This document shows, in pieces, positions 33,723 through 41,341 of a stretch of 61,421 nt of DNA. Origin of the DNA: a virus; the IMG/VR virus record IMGVR_UViG_3300010885_003162, positions 1-61,421 of that record, one strand, 5' to 3'. The notes below the pieces were generated by a model. It made no database searches, had not been told where the DNA came from, and worked only from the letters and a program-made list of their open reading frames with translations. Each line of letters begins with the position of its first letter. Position 1 is the first letter of the stretch. The position numbers were made by a program, and so were the translations under genes.

Positions 33723-33911
33723 TTAACCTCGCTTTTGGTTAGCTACTTTGGCCATACCACGGCCAAGCTTCAGCATTTCTTCGTTGGTTTTGCCACCCTT
33801 GCTGCCTTTACCACCGTTTTGGATGGCCACAGAAGGACCGCTATCGCCAAGATTTGTGCCTTTGGTTTTGCCTTTAGAAGCAACTCCGTCTGCAGCTCGT
33901 GTGAATGCCAT
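33723..33911 (-). CDS. Small basic protein with GIAQRGKTRG-like module
   Basis: 62 residues, Lys/Gly-rich. The start MAFTRAADGVASKGKTKGT matches the module found at the C-termini of the 35530 and 36186 products (RADGIAQRGKTRGK, SANGIAQRGKTKGT). It has no cysteines or hydrophobic core. Likely an extended nucleic-acid- or capsid-binding peptide. Confidence 0.6.
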   Translation of the reverse strand: MAFTRAADGVASKGKTKGTNLGDSGPSVAIQNGGKGSKGGKTNEEMLKLGRGMAKVANQKRG

Positions 33912-33920
33912 GATTTACTC

Positions 33921-34310
33921 CTATGAGACCGTTACGGTCACTGTGCCTACACTCGTTGTTCCAACCAGATAGTTCTGCGTTAGAACAGCATCAAAAAGAG
34001 AGGAGCCACCAATTGGCCCCCACCCCCACTGAATATCCCTAGAACCCCCAGATGGAAATCCACCTGCATTCGTACCAGAAGTAACGTACGTCTGGTCGTG
34101 CCTCGGGTTGCGCACCGCCTGCGGGTCATCTACAGGAAACATGCCTAGCTGCAACTGCGGCTGGTCTGGGTCCCAACACTCAGGACAAACCAAAAGGTTG
34201 TATTCCTTGAGCTTGATTATCTCTTTTTTCAGCTGCTTTAGTTTGTACCGCTGGCCACAGCGGTCGCACTCTGCAATGCTGTTCTTACCTGACGCAAACC
34301 TATTGCCCAT
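33921..34310 (-). CDS. Zinc-ribbon structural-module protein
   Basis: 129 residues. Cys15-x2-Cys18 (ECDRCGQRYK) and Cys42-x2-Cys45 (LLVCPECWDPDQ) form a four-Cys zinc ribbon in the first 45 residues. The linker is Pro/Gly-rich (RNPRHDQTYVTSGTNAGGFP) and the C-terminus beta-like (NYLVGTTSVGTVTVTVS). Proteins like this appear beside the head-tail adaptors of many environmental phages; zinc probably stabilises a small fold used in assembly. Confidence 0.65.
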   Translation of the reverse strand: MGNRFASGKNSIAECDRCGQRYKLKQLKKEIIKLKEYNLLVCPECWDPDQPQLQLGMFPVDDPQAVRNPRHDQTYVTSGTNAGGFPSGGSRDIQWGWGPIGGSSLFDAVLTQNYLVGTTSVGTVTVTVS

Positions 34311-34316
34311 GATCTA

Positions 34317-35006
34317 CTAGATGAACATCTGACGTGGGACAAAACGAACCGAAGCCTTTTCCCGATCTTCCTCGGAAGCTAGCGCCCAAGCCTCGTCATA
34401 CTGCTGCTTCAGAATATCCATACGTGGAGCGCCACTAGGCAGCTTTAACGCCAAGTAGTAGGCCAAGCCAGCCACCATGCAGGGTATAAACCGGAACGGT
34501 ACGTCCATTGTGTTAACACCAGTTCCTGCGTCGTCAATGCGGCGTAAACGCCAGTAGACCAACGTGTACGTAGTTGTGTTGTCTGGCACTGGCCACACGG
34601 TCACTCGTGGAATTTCTTGGAGGCGCTCAATCCAAATTTGAATAGGACGTGCCTGCTGGAGTTTGTTGGGGATCGTAGCGTAGGTAGAGACGCTGATACG
34701 GGTGATGGTCAAGTCAGCCTGCGTAGACGCACTGCCAGCGCCTGTGCGGATCACATGTTCAAGCAAGTCAACGGTATCTGCAGGAAGGTTGTATGTTGCC
34801 GTTCCGGGAACCAGCGTAATTGACCCTTGTTCAAACGTCCACATGTTTAGGCCACGATTGGCCCAGTCGGCAAACATCAGGTTTAAAGACCGGCGAGCAG
34901 TCTTCAGGTCGTAACCTGAGCGCAATTCAGAACCCGCACGTTCAAACGCCTCCTCCACCAGCTCGGTGAGGTCTAAGTTAAACGCGGTGGTTCCAGAGAC
35001 TGCCAT
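34317..35006 (-). CDS. Tail accessory / connector protein (P22 gp4-like)
   Basis: 229 residues. LTELVEEAFERAGSELRSGY, then LKTARRSLNLMFADWANRGL and NMWTF is the N-terminal signature of gp4-type accessory factors that extend the portal in short-tailed phages. It continues with beta strands (ITLVPGTATYNLPADTVDLL) and C-terminal helices containing a conserved-looking AWALASEEDREKAS. Overlaps the next gene by one base (TAATG). Gp4 of P22 also has muramidase activity; no such residues can be confirmed here. Confidence 0.75.
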   Translation of the reverse strand: MAVSGTTAFNLDLTELVEEAFERAGSELRSGYDLKTARRSLNLMFADWANRGLNMWTFEQGSITLVPGTATYNLPADTVDLLEHVIRTGAGSASTQADLTITRISVSTYATIPNKLQQARPIQIWIERLQEIPRVTVWPVPDNTTTYTLVYWRLRRIDDAGTGVNTMDVPFRFIPCMVAGLAYYLALKLPSGAPRMDILKQQYDEAWALASEEDREKASVRFVPRQMFI

Positions 35007-35239
35007 TATCTAAACCCTGCTGTTTTCTTTGCTATGCGCTTGGGCTGTGCTACAAACTGTTTACCCGCCGCTTTACCTGTGCGCTTTGCTTTGGTAGTGG
35101 CTGCGTACTCCGCAGAGGTAAGGGATTGTATAGCCTTCTCAGGCAAGTAACGCTCACCTGTTTTTGACGACGGCTTTCCGCTCTTAGTGCGCCATTTCTG
35201 GTCGCCCCAATCTTTGAGGGATTGCTGCGGAGCTTTCAT
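35006..35239 (-). CDS. Small basic conserved protein, 77 aa (possibly DUF5872-like)
   Basis: Started at the ATG at 35239 rather than a longer frame, because KAPQQSLKDWGDQKWRTKSG opens the conserved region. It continues KPSSKTGERYLPEKAIQSL then TKAKRTGKAAGKQFVAQP. This Trp/Lys signature recurs in phages and large DNA viruses; I associate it with DUF5872 but cannot confirm. Highly basic, so nucleic-acid contact is plausible. Confidence 0.6.
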   Translation of the reverse strand: MKAPQQSLKDWGDQKWRTKSGKPSSKTGERYLPEKAIQSLTSAEYAATTKAKRTGKAAGKQFVAQPKRIAKKTAGFR

Positions 35240-35240
35240 G

Positions 35241-35528
35241 TCAGTCCCTGTACCCACCGCCTGCAGCTTTGTATTTCTTGGCCACAAGCTGGGCTTTACG
35301 TGCGCTCCACTGCCCTGCGCCGGTACCTTGGGTTGCCGCTGCTTTAACCTGACTCACAATGCGTTTTCGCATTCCCGGCTTGGTATAGTTGCCAGCTTCG
35401 TTTACCTTCGACTTTACTTTACCGCCCTCGGCGTACTGAGTAAAGTCAGTATTGTCGCGGCGTGCGGTTTTCTTAGCCTTGGGCATCTTGGAGGGGTTGA
35501 TGTCCCCCATGCCGCGACTGGCTCTCAT
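35241..35528 (-). CDS. Small basic conserved protein, 95 aa
   Basis: Start chosen at ATG 35528 (MRASRGMGDINPSKM). The core VNEAGNYTKPGMRKRIVSQV followed by GQWSARKAQLVAKKYKAAGG and a final GYRD is a recurrent signature in small virion-module proteins of environmental phages. It contains one YAEGGKV, again of the GG-x-V type. Net charge is strongly positive. Confidence 0.65.
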   Translation of the reverse strand: MRASRGMGDINPSKMPKAKKTARRDNTDFTQYAEGGKVKSKVNEAGNYTKPGMRKRIVSQVKAAATQGTGAGQWSARKAQLVAKKYKAAGGGYRD

Positions 35529-35529
35529 A

Positions 35530-36186
35530 TCAGCACATCTTCCCACGGGTCTTACCCCGTTGAGCGATACCGTCAGCTCGGCTAGAGGCCATACCACCAG
35601 ATGCCATTTTCTTAACTGAACCGCCGCGCTTCATGGCGGACGTTGACTTTTTGGCTTCTTCTGAACGGCGTTCAGCAGGTGTTTTAAAGTTGCGTAAATA
35701 GTCACCAACGCTGGACAACCCTTTCTTAATGCTGTCTCCAATTGCTGCGCGGTTAGCAGCAGCTTGTTCTGATGTAGGCACTTTACCGGGAGTGTAGTTA
35801 GTAGAAACTTTGGGCTTGCTACCACGGCCTTCGTTGCTGTAGTTAGTAGAAACTTTGGGCTTGCTACCACGGCCTTCGTTGCTGTAGTTAGTAGAGCCTG
35901 CAGACGGGGTTTGGCTTACCAGATGCGCAGGCATCTTTTTAGCTGGTGCGCTAGCCATAGACGGGGTTCGGCTTACATACGAAGGCTTTGCAGCCCCCAT
36001 ATCCATAGAGTCGGAAGGCTTTGTACCCCCCATATCCTTCTCATCTTTAGCGCCTTCAGCCGCCGCTGCATCTGCCATTTGGCGGCGCGGAAGATCAGCA
36101 TTTAACGCCGCCTCGTTTGCTGCTTCTTCTTCGGTCTGGTCAGCTATACCACCGCCGTCAAAACGTTTGACTTTGTGTTTAGACAT
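35530..36186 (-). CDS. Basic low-complexity virion-module protein with 15-residue tandem repeat
   Basis: 218 residues from the ATG at 36186, which overlaps the upstream TAA (TAATG); GTG 36192 is the alternative. It opens KHKVKRFDGGGIAD and ends GGSVKKMASGGMASSRADGI followed by AQRGKTRGKMC. Two exact copies of a 15-residue unit (STNYSNEGRGSKPKV; DNA repeats 35794-35838 and 35839-35883) lie in the middle, with a partial third. The protein is probably largely disordered. Its C-terminal module is shared with the next gene upstream. Confidence 0.6.
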   Translation of the reverse strand: MSKHKVKRFDGGGIADQTEEEAANEAALNADLPRRQMADAAAAEGAKDEKDMGGTKPSDSMDMGAAKPSYVSRTPSMASAPAKKMPAHLVSQTPSAGSTNYSNEGRGSKPKVSTNYSNEGRGSKPKVSTNYTPGKVPTSEQAAANRAAIGDSIKKGLSSVGDYLRNFKTPAERRSEEAKKSTSAMKRGGSVKKMASGGMASSRADGIAQRGKTRGKMC

Positions 36187-36860
36187 TAGCACATCCCACC
36201 TTTCTTCATAGTGACTTGGGTACCTTTGGTCTTGCCGCGTTGGGCAATTCCGTTGGCCGAGGAACGAAATGCGCCGCCTTTGGCTAGTTTCAGGGACGTG
36301 CCCTTACCGCCTTTGTGCTCTTGCATGTCGTGTTGTTTAAAGGCTTTTTTAATCATGGCCTTGTCTTGCGCCGTATCGGTCATACCGCCTTCAGCCATCT
36401 TCTTCGTCTTCAACTGGCTGAAATCAAAGGCTTCCTCTTTCTTGGAGCCTTCTTTGCCCTTGCCTTTAGTTTCAACGTCCTTGCCCGATTTTTCAAATTT
36501 AGCAAATGGATTTACGCCTTTAGTAGCCATAGTGTCACCACCTTTTTTAAAAAGTTCGTTTTTACCTTGATTAGTCTTAGGGTTGTTTACACCCTGAAGA
36601 TCAGCGCGAGACCCAGACCCACGCACCTTAGCTGCTACGGGGAGAGGTGGGGGTTTTGCAAGTGACGCAGACATCTGCGTCATTACGCTTGGGGCTGGTT
36701 TTTTTGCAGCCATATCACCACCTTTACCAAATTTACGGCCTTTGTCGGCCTCGTTAAACTCTTGCCCCACGGACCGTGGGACTCCTACTTTCTTGGCAAA
36801 AGCAGGGTTATTCGCCACAGCCGCCATGAAATTGTGTTGCTTCTTAGAGCTACTCGGCAC
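36186..36860 (-). CDS. Basic low-complexity virion-module protein, GTG start
   Basis: 224 residues starting at GTG 36860, supported by GGAGG six bases upstream and by the start PSSSKKQHNFMAAVANNPA, which is how relatives I recall begin. Contents: NNPAFAKKVGVPRSVGQEFN, a Lys/Gly-rich middle, KKMAEGGMTD, and a C-terminal SANGIAQRGKTKGTQVTMKK followed by GGMC. No fold is apparent. The 11-base overlap with the upstream membrane-protein gene supports coupling. Confidence 0.6.
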   Translation of the reverse strand: MPSSSKKQHNFMAAVANNPAFAKKVGVPRSVGQEFNEADKGRKFGKGGDMAAKKPAPSVMTQMSASLAKPPPLPVAAKVRGSGSRADLQGVNNPKTNQGKNELFKKGGDTMATKGVNPFAKFEKSGKDVETKGKGKEGSKKEEAFDFSQLKTKKMAEGGMTDTAQDKAMIKKAFKQHDMQEHKGGKGTSLKLAKGGAFRSSANGIAQRGKTKGTQVTMKKGGMC

Positions 36861-37041
36861 CTGAGCCTCCCGCTCGTCCAGTCCATCGCTTAACGGTCTC
36901 GGTTTCCCATATGCGGATAGCTGTCCACACAATCGTGAATATTGCTGCAACTGATGGAAGCATCTCTACCAATGTCCCTATTACGGTTGCAATCGACAGC
37001 GCGTCGATTAAGTGTTTTGCATCTTCGGTGAATTGAGTCAT
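36850..37041 (-). CDS. Small membrane protein, holin-like
   Basis: 63 residues from the ATG at 37041 (MTQFTEDAKHLIDAL); a longer frame reaches 37092. One or two membrane segments: IATVIGTLVEMLP and VAAIFTIVWTAIRIWE, then a basic Gly-rich tail. It is remote from the main lysis cassette, so it may be a second holin-like protein or a virion membrane-interacting peptide. Confidence 0.55.
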   Translation of the reverse strand: MTQFTEDAKHLIDALSIATVIGTLVEMLPSVAAIFTIVWTAIRIWETETVKRWTGRAGGSGAE

Positions 37042-37042
37042 A

Positions 37043-37300
37043 TCAGCATTTCCATCTTGCAAGTGAAGCCGCTTTACGAGTAGGCTTGCCATTCTCGTCT
37101 TTCATTGGGCCGGGCATACCGGACATACGTGCGCAGAACGAGTCTTTTCTTGGGCCACCTTGAGGTTGCGGAGCCTTTAGATTAGACCCTGTGGCTGCAT
37201 TGTACTTAGCCCTTCCCTTGGCGGTCAATCCAGCGCCCTTAGACACTGGAAGCTTTTCGCCACGACCAACAGAGAGAACCGGGCCTTTTTTCTTAGCCAT
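37043..37300 (-). CDS. Small basic conserved protein with SFCARMSGMPGPMKDENGKP signature
   Basis: 85 residues. After a Lys-rich start the sequence runs GLTAKGRAKYNAATGSNLKA and then DSFCARMSGMPGPMKDENGK with a final ARWKC. I recall this signature in small proteins of phages and giant viruses, near DUF6321, but cannot confirm the number. The paired Cys and Met suggest a compact metal- or redox-sensitive unit. Confidence 0.6.
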   Translation of the reverse strand: MAKKKGPVLSVGRGEKLPVSKGAGLTAKGRAKYNAATGSNLKAPQPQGGPRKDSFCARMSGMPGPMKDENGKPTRKAASLARWKC

Positions 37301-37302
37301 GA

Positions 37303-39240
37303 TTAAATCCTAAACCCAAAACCAAAACGAGTACCGACACCACTACCAAATGTAGGGTTTCTAAAAATCCAACCTGTGTTGTTGCCTGCGTTTACGTTCG
37401 TTGGGTCAATAGCATTAAAAGTCGCCCCACCAGTAGCATTGCTGTCTTGAATAGTCAAGTTTGTCACCGTGTTAGTGCCACTTGCGTCACTGATGGTTGC
37501 TTGTGTCCCTGGGATTGTGCTGAGTAAATACTTTGGGCCTGTGCCAGTAGTAACAAGTGAACCTACAGTGTTTGTTGTGCCAGCTTTTAATTTAAGCGTT
37601 TGAGAATTTGGATACAATGCAAGCGTAGAAATGTCTATGGTTAAAGCATTATTTGGAAGTAACAATGCACTTGCCATTGTCCAATTGCCACTGTCATATG
37701 GTTGATTTATTCCACTGATAAAAGAAATTGGAACGTCTGTAGTAAGACCGCCCATATTTATAGTAGAGGGGTCGGGCGACTCTTGGCTAACACTAAATCT
37801 CCAATTTCCAGTACCAGCGGCTACACTTACCATCCCAGAGTCAAGCGTAAAATTTCCGTAACAAATAAAACTTGTGTTGGTTGCTGTTGAGCCTTTAAAT
37901 CCAGTAAAGTCAATATTTTTCCAAGCGCGGTCTGTACCAAAAGTAATAATGTCTGAACCGTCCGTAATTTTAATATCTAATAAATTAAACTCTACACTAG
38001 TAGAAGCTAAGGGTCCTGTAATTTGTCTAGTTCCAGTACTTGGGTTTGCAATTAGCCCAATATAATCGAACCCCGCTGTCGTATCAAAGTCTGAACTGTA
38101 AGTAACATTAACTACTGTTGTGTTTGTTCCATTAACTAAAATGCGACCCCCACCGGCAAGGTATCTAACGCCACTACCAGTCGAAACAAAAGTTAAACAA
38201 GTTAACGAATAGCTAGAATTAAAATCTAAAGTACCGGCAGTAAAAGTACAAGTGCTTGAAGTAGCCAATGCGTCTTGAAGCTGCCAAGAGCCGCCTGCGC
38301 CGTTGAAAGTAATAGGACAGCCTATTGTTTCACCAGCAGTGGTAATAGTTTGGCTTCCAGTACCGTTAAAGGTGAGTGTAGACGCCCCCGAAGAAAAGGT
38401 ATTAATAGCAGAATTTAAAGTTAAACTTCCAAAAATATTTCTAGAGACATTTCCAAAAGTTCCTGTAAAACCGCTGGTAAACGTAAGATTATTAAAAGTC
38501 ATACCAGCAGAGGAATTTATTGTATCGCTACCATTACTGATGGTAAACGAAATAAAACCAGTGATGGCCGCTGCATTGCCGGGGTTAACTGTTCGTGTAG
38601 TTGTCCCGTTACCTATGACGTTAACTTGAGCAGTGCCAGTAGTTGTTAATCCAGTATTTGCAGATGTTGGGCCAGAAAACACAGTTCCAGATACACCAGT
38701 GACGGTAATATTTCCTGAGCCAAATGCTATTGTTCTGATGCCCGTAAAGTTTGAGTTAAACAAACCTGTAGTCAGCGTGTAGTTATTAAGGTCAAGCGTA
38801 CCAGCGGCTAACGAGCAAGTTCGAGTCGCCCCACAAGTCAATGCATTTTGAAGCTGCCAAGAGCCGCCTGCACCGTTAAATGTAATAGGACAAGAAAGAG
38901 CAACTGGGTCGGTTGTAATTGTGTTGCCAGTAGTTGTAGAGTTGAAGGTAATTGTGCCGGTAGCATTCCACACCGTTGTCGCTACTAACGCCATAGACCC
39001 GCTGATTGCTATGGTTCCAGTGCTAGTAAAAGTCACCGTACCCGCTGACACCGTAATGTTTAAACAAGTTAATGCGCCCGTCAAAGTGACGATATAAGTT
39101 CCTGCTTGGTCGAAAATTACGTTATCCGCAGCGGTAGGGACACTTGCGCCACCAATAGCAGCGCCAGAAGTTGCTGACCAATTAAGTGTGGACGAAGTAT
39201 CCCATGTCCCTGTTCCCAATACCCAATAACGATCAGCCAT
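37303..39240 (-). CDS. Large beta-solenoid adhesin or fibre protein
   Basis: 645 residues, Thr/Ser/Gly/Asn-rich. N-terminus RYWVLGTGTWDTSSTLNWSA, then TAADNVIFDQAGTYIVTLTG, a layout shared with phage and bacterial surface proteins. Two near-identical CPITFNGAGGSWQLQxAL units (DNA about 38274-38316 and 38850-38892), together with many LxFNG/ITxTG strands, indicate a repetitive beta-solenoid. It ends IFRNPTFGSGVGTRFGFGFR. The gene is clearly AT-richer than its neighbours, suggesting separate origin. Probably a host- or particle-binding appendage attached to the head or tail. Confidence 0.65.
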   Translation of the reverse strand: MADRYWVLGTGTWDTSSTLNWSATSGAAIGGASVPTAADNVIFDQAGTYIVTLTGALTCLNITVSAGTVTFTSTGTIAISGSMALVATTVWNATGTITFNSTTTGNTITTDPVALSCPITFNGAGGSWQLQNALTCGATRTCSLAAGTLDLNNYTLTTGLFNSNFTGIRTIAFGSGNITVTGVSGTVFSGPTSANTGLTTTGTAQVNVIGNGTTTRTVNPGNAAAITGFISFTISNGSDTINSSAGMTFNNLTFTSGFTGTFGNVSRNIFGSLTLNSAINTFSSGASTLTFNGTGSQTITTAGETIGCPITFNGAGGSWQLQDALATSSTCTFTAGTLDFNSSYSLTCLTFVSTGSGVRYLAGGGRILVNGTNTTVVNVTYSSDFDTTAGFDYIGLIANPSTGTRQITGPLASTSVEFNLLDIKITDGSDIITFGTDRAWKNIDFTGFKGSTATNTSFICYGNFTLDSGMVSVAAGTGNWRFSVSQESPDPSTINMGGLTTDVPISFISGINQPYDSGNWTMASALLLPNNALTIDISTLALYPNSQTLKLKAGTTNTVGSLVTTGTGPKYLLSTIPGTQATISDASGTNTVTNLTIQDSNATGGATFNAIDPTNVNAGNNTGWIFRNPTFGSGVGTRFGFGFRI

Positions 39241-39242
39241 GA

Positions 39243-39425
39243 TTACTCCTCGTCAACCACGGGTGGTGGGTTGTCAACCACGGGTGGTGGGTTGTCAACG
39301 AAATCCTTCCACTTGTCGTACCGAGCCTGCTTCATTGCCTCAATCTCAGCGTCAGTCAGGCCGTGGTCGTCAGCCAGATGCAATGCGTCTGAGAGGTGAT
39401 TGATAGTGAAGTTGATTTTTATCAT
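39243..39425 (-). CDS. Small protein with PPPVVDN tandem repeat, 60 aa
   Basis: A helical N-terminal part (INHLSDALHLADDHGLTDAE) is followed by a charged helix and the tandem DNPPPVVDNPPPVVDEE tail, encoded by two 21-base repeats near 39247-39298. The tail resembles an extended adaptor. Located two bases from the solenoid gene. No family recognised. Confidence 0.55.
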   Translation of the reverse strand: MIKINFTINHLSDALHLADDHGLTDAEIEAMKQARYDKWKDFVDNPPPVVDNPPPVVDEE

Positions 39426-39426
39426 G

Positions 39427-39684
39427 CTAGTAGATACGTAGCAAGTTTGTAGCTGTGGTAGAAGTAGACCATACGCGGATTACCTGTACGGGGATTACCT
39501 GTCCAGCCAACAATCCTAAAAATATAACCTGATCGCCCTGCGCCGTAGTCACTTGTACGTTACCAGCACCACCAACATAAATGACGCTAGGTGTATCTAG
39601 GTTAACCGTGTCGCTGTTTGTGAACGTAGCAGCCCCGCCCGGGTACATCGGGAACGTGGGGCTATAGTTGGTTTGTTTAGCCAT
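39427..39684 (-). CDS. Small capsid decoration-like protein, 85 aa
   Basis: A beta-rich small protein: SDTVNLDTPSVIYVGGAGNV, then VTTAQGDQVIFLGLLAGQVI and VIRVWSTSTTATNLLRIY. The pattern IYVGxxGxVxVxxxxGxxVxF is typical of small phage decoration or spike-base proteins. It lies near the capsid genes; exact location on the particle is unknown. Confidence 0.6.
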   Translation of the reverse strand: MAKQTNYSPTFPMYPGGAATFTNSDTVNLDTPSVIYVGGAGNVQVTTAQGDQVIFLGLLAGQVIPVQVIRVWSTSTTATNLLRIY

Positions 39685-39703
39685 ATCAATCTCCTAAAAG
39701 TGC

Positions 39704-39717
39704 GGGGCCGAAGCCCC
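39704..39717 (-). terminator. Weak hairpin between decoration-like genes
   Basis: GGGGC stem with a TTCG loop on the minus strand and GCCCC, then GCACTTTT. The T-run is short, so this may only attenuate leftward transcription after the 39727 gene. Confidence 0.4.
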
Positions 39718-39726
39718 TGAGATCAA

Positions 39727-40257
39727 TTATTGCTGAGTGGCAGAGGGGGACTGAGCGCCGTTGGAATTGGCAACCGCGTATATAACTGTGTACTGCACAG
39801 TACCAGCGGTTACAGCAGCAACTGTTGGTGTCAACGTAGCAATTACTTTAACATCTGTGGGGCCAATGCCTATTCCATTAGAAGATGCTGTGCTGGTTGC
39901 GCCCGCCCAGTTAACAAGCTTAGTGGCAGCATTGGTGTTAGCCAAACGGCCTTGGGTAGTGATGTCTGTAGAAGCCCAATACAGTGCAGCGGTAGTACCG
40001 TCACCCAGTGTTAAGTTGGCTGCGGTAGAGCCGGTAAATGCAATTAGGGTATCAATGTTAATGCTCAGGATTTGAGAGCCAGCAGGCAACACGCAGATGG
40101 TGTCGGTAGTTGCCGAAGCAGCTTGGCCTGTGTAGTCTTTTTTAAAGGTCTGAGAAACAATGGTTACACCGAGGTTATCAATAGTGCCAACAGTGGTGCC
40201 AGTGGTGTTTTTAACAGTGCCAAGCAGCCAAGGGCCGAGATGAGTTGCGAATCCCAT
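39727..40257 (-). CDS. Structural/decoration protein, 176 aa
   Basis: Beta-rich: THLGPWLLGTVKNTTGTTVG, then LGVTIVSQTFKKDYTG and SQILSINIDTLIAFTG, a sequence type common directly after major capsid genes in environmental phages. The C-terminal half (VKVIATLTPTVAAVTAGTVQ) looks like another beta sheet. It follows the capsid terminator, so its expression may depend on readthrough or a local promoter, which I cannot see. Confidence 0.6.
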   Translation of the reverse strand: MGFATHLGPWLLGTVKNTTGTTVGTIDNLGVTIVSQTFKKDYTGQAASATTDTICVLPAGSQILSINIDTLIAFTGSTAANLTLGDGTTAALYWASTDITTQGRLANTNAATKLVNWAGATSTASSNGIGIGPTDVKVIATLTPTVAAVTAGTVQYTVIYAVANSNGAQSPSATQQ

Positions 40258-40377
40258 GATATGTGTTCCTTACATACAAGATAAGTGCGTCAATCGGTAT
40301 GTCGTCTGCTGGGGCAGTTTGGCGCACTGGAAGTCCCAGATGGAGCCAATATAACATGGTTTTGCAGGGGGTGCAAT

Positions 40378-40400
40378 AAAAAAGACACCCGAAGGTGCCT
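40378..40400 (-). terminator. Terminator after the major capsid gene
   Basis: On the minus strand: GGCACC, TTCG loop, GGTGTC (one G-T pair), then six T. It lies 19 bases after the capsid stop and could set a high capsid to downstream transcript ratio. Confidence 0.85.
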
Positions 40401-40418
40401 TTCTCAAAGCCCTAGGGC

Positions 40419-41330
40419 TTAAGACGAACCGGACGAACCGAAGACACCCAGAGGATCAGACCAGCCGAAGCTATAACGCTCGCGGGACTTGTAGCGCACG
40501 TTACCGGTGTCGAAGTCACCGTCCATTCCGTTTTGCAACGGAGTACGAACAAAGTGTTTCATACCGTTAGGCACGTCAGTGGTCAGATACCAACTATTGC
40601 TGTCGGTCAAGAAGTGGTTGATCGTGTAGCCTTCAGGGATCGAACCGTTGTTCTTTAACGCGTTGATATCGTTGTCGGTAGTGCCAACACGCAGGCTGGT
40701 TTCCAACAGACGGGTAGCAACGAATTGCAGAGCTGGGGGAACAATCATTTTCTTAGGCTTAGCAGCAATCAGCAGGCCACGCTCATCTACCCAAGCAGCG
40801 ATCTGAATGACTGCGGCTTCCAAAGAAGTCTCATTCAAGTCAGCGGCGGTAGCTGGGCGATTCGAGTTGGTTCCACCGTTAACCAAAGGGTGAGCCGTGG
40901 AGAACAACGCCACGCCATCACCGCCGACATAAGCAGCAGAGAAACCGTTGTTGATAACAGCAGCAGCTTTTACCTGCTTGGTGTAGGCCATAGCGCGAGC
41001 CAGACCTTTGGTGTAGCGAGCAGACAAGCTATCGTACAAGTTATCTTCCACAGCTTCTTCCGTGATGGAGAAGCCAAGGGCGATAGTCTCGTGGTTGTAA
41101 CGAGTCGTCCAAGCTTCTTGCGCATTGTCATAAGCAATGGCTTGGCCCTCGTTCTTAACAGGTGCAGCAGAGAAGCCAGACAGCTTCGTCTCTTCTTCGA
41201 AAGAACGCTCGGAGGTTTCAGTTTCATAAATTTCTTTATGCTCTTCACCATAACGGGCGTACTCTAGACCGAACAAAGCATTCAGACCGGGGAGCAACTC
41301 TTTAAGTAGCTGTGCGCGTGAAATAGCCAT
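40419..41330 (-). CDS. Major capsid protein
   Basis: 303 residues. The N-terminus RAQLLKELLPGLNALFGLEY leads into an extended arm (YETETSERSFEEETKLSGF) and an HK97-type body: AWTTRYNHETIALGFSITEE, FSTAHPLVNGG, AAKPKKMIVPPAL and the C-terminal RERYSFGWSDPLGVFGS. This is the Mu gpT-like major head subunit type. It is placed after scaffold and GroES-like genes and before a terminator, as expected for the most abundant protein. It forms the icosahedral shell. Confidence 0.85.
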   Translation of the reverse strand: MAISRAQLLKELLPGLNALFGLEYARYGEEHKEIYETETSERSFEEETKLSGFSAAPVKNEGQAIAYDNAQEAWTTRYNHETIALGFSITEEAVEDNLYDSLSARYTKGLARAMAYTKQVKAAAVINNGFSAAYVGGDGVALFSTAHPLVNGGTNSNRPATAADLNETSLEAAVIQIAAWVDERGLLIAAKPKKMIVPPALQFVATRLLETSLRVGTTDNDINALKNNGSIPEGYTINHFLTDSNSWYLTTDVPNGMKHFVRTPLQNGMDGDFDTGNVRYKSRERYSFGWSDPLGVFGSSGSS

Positions 41331-41341
41331 GATTTAACTCC

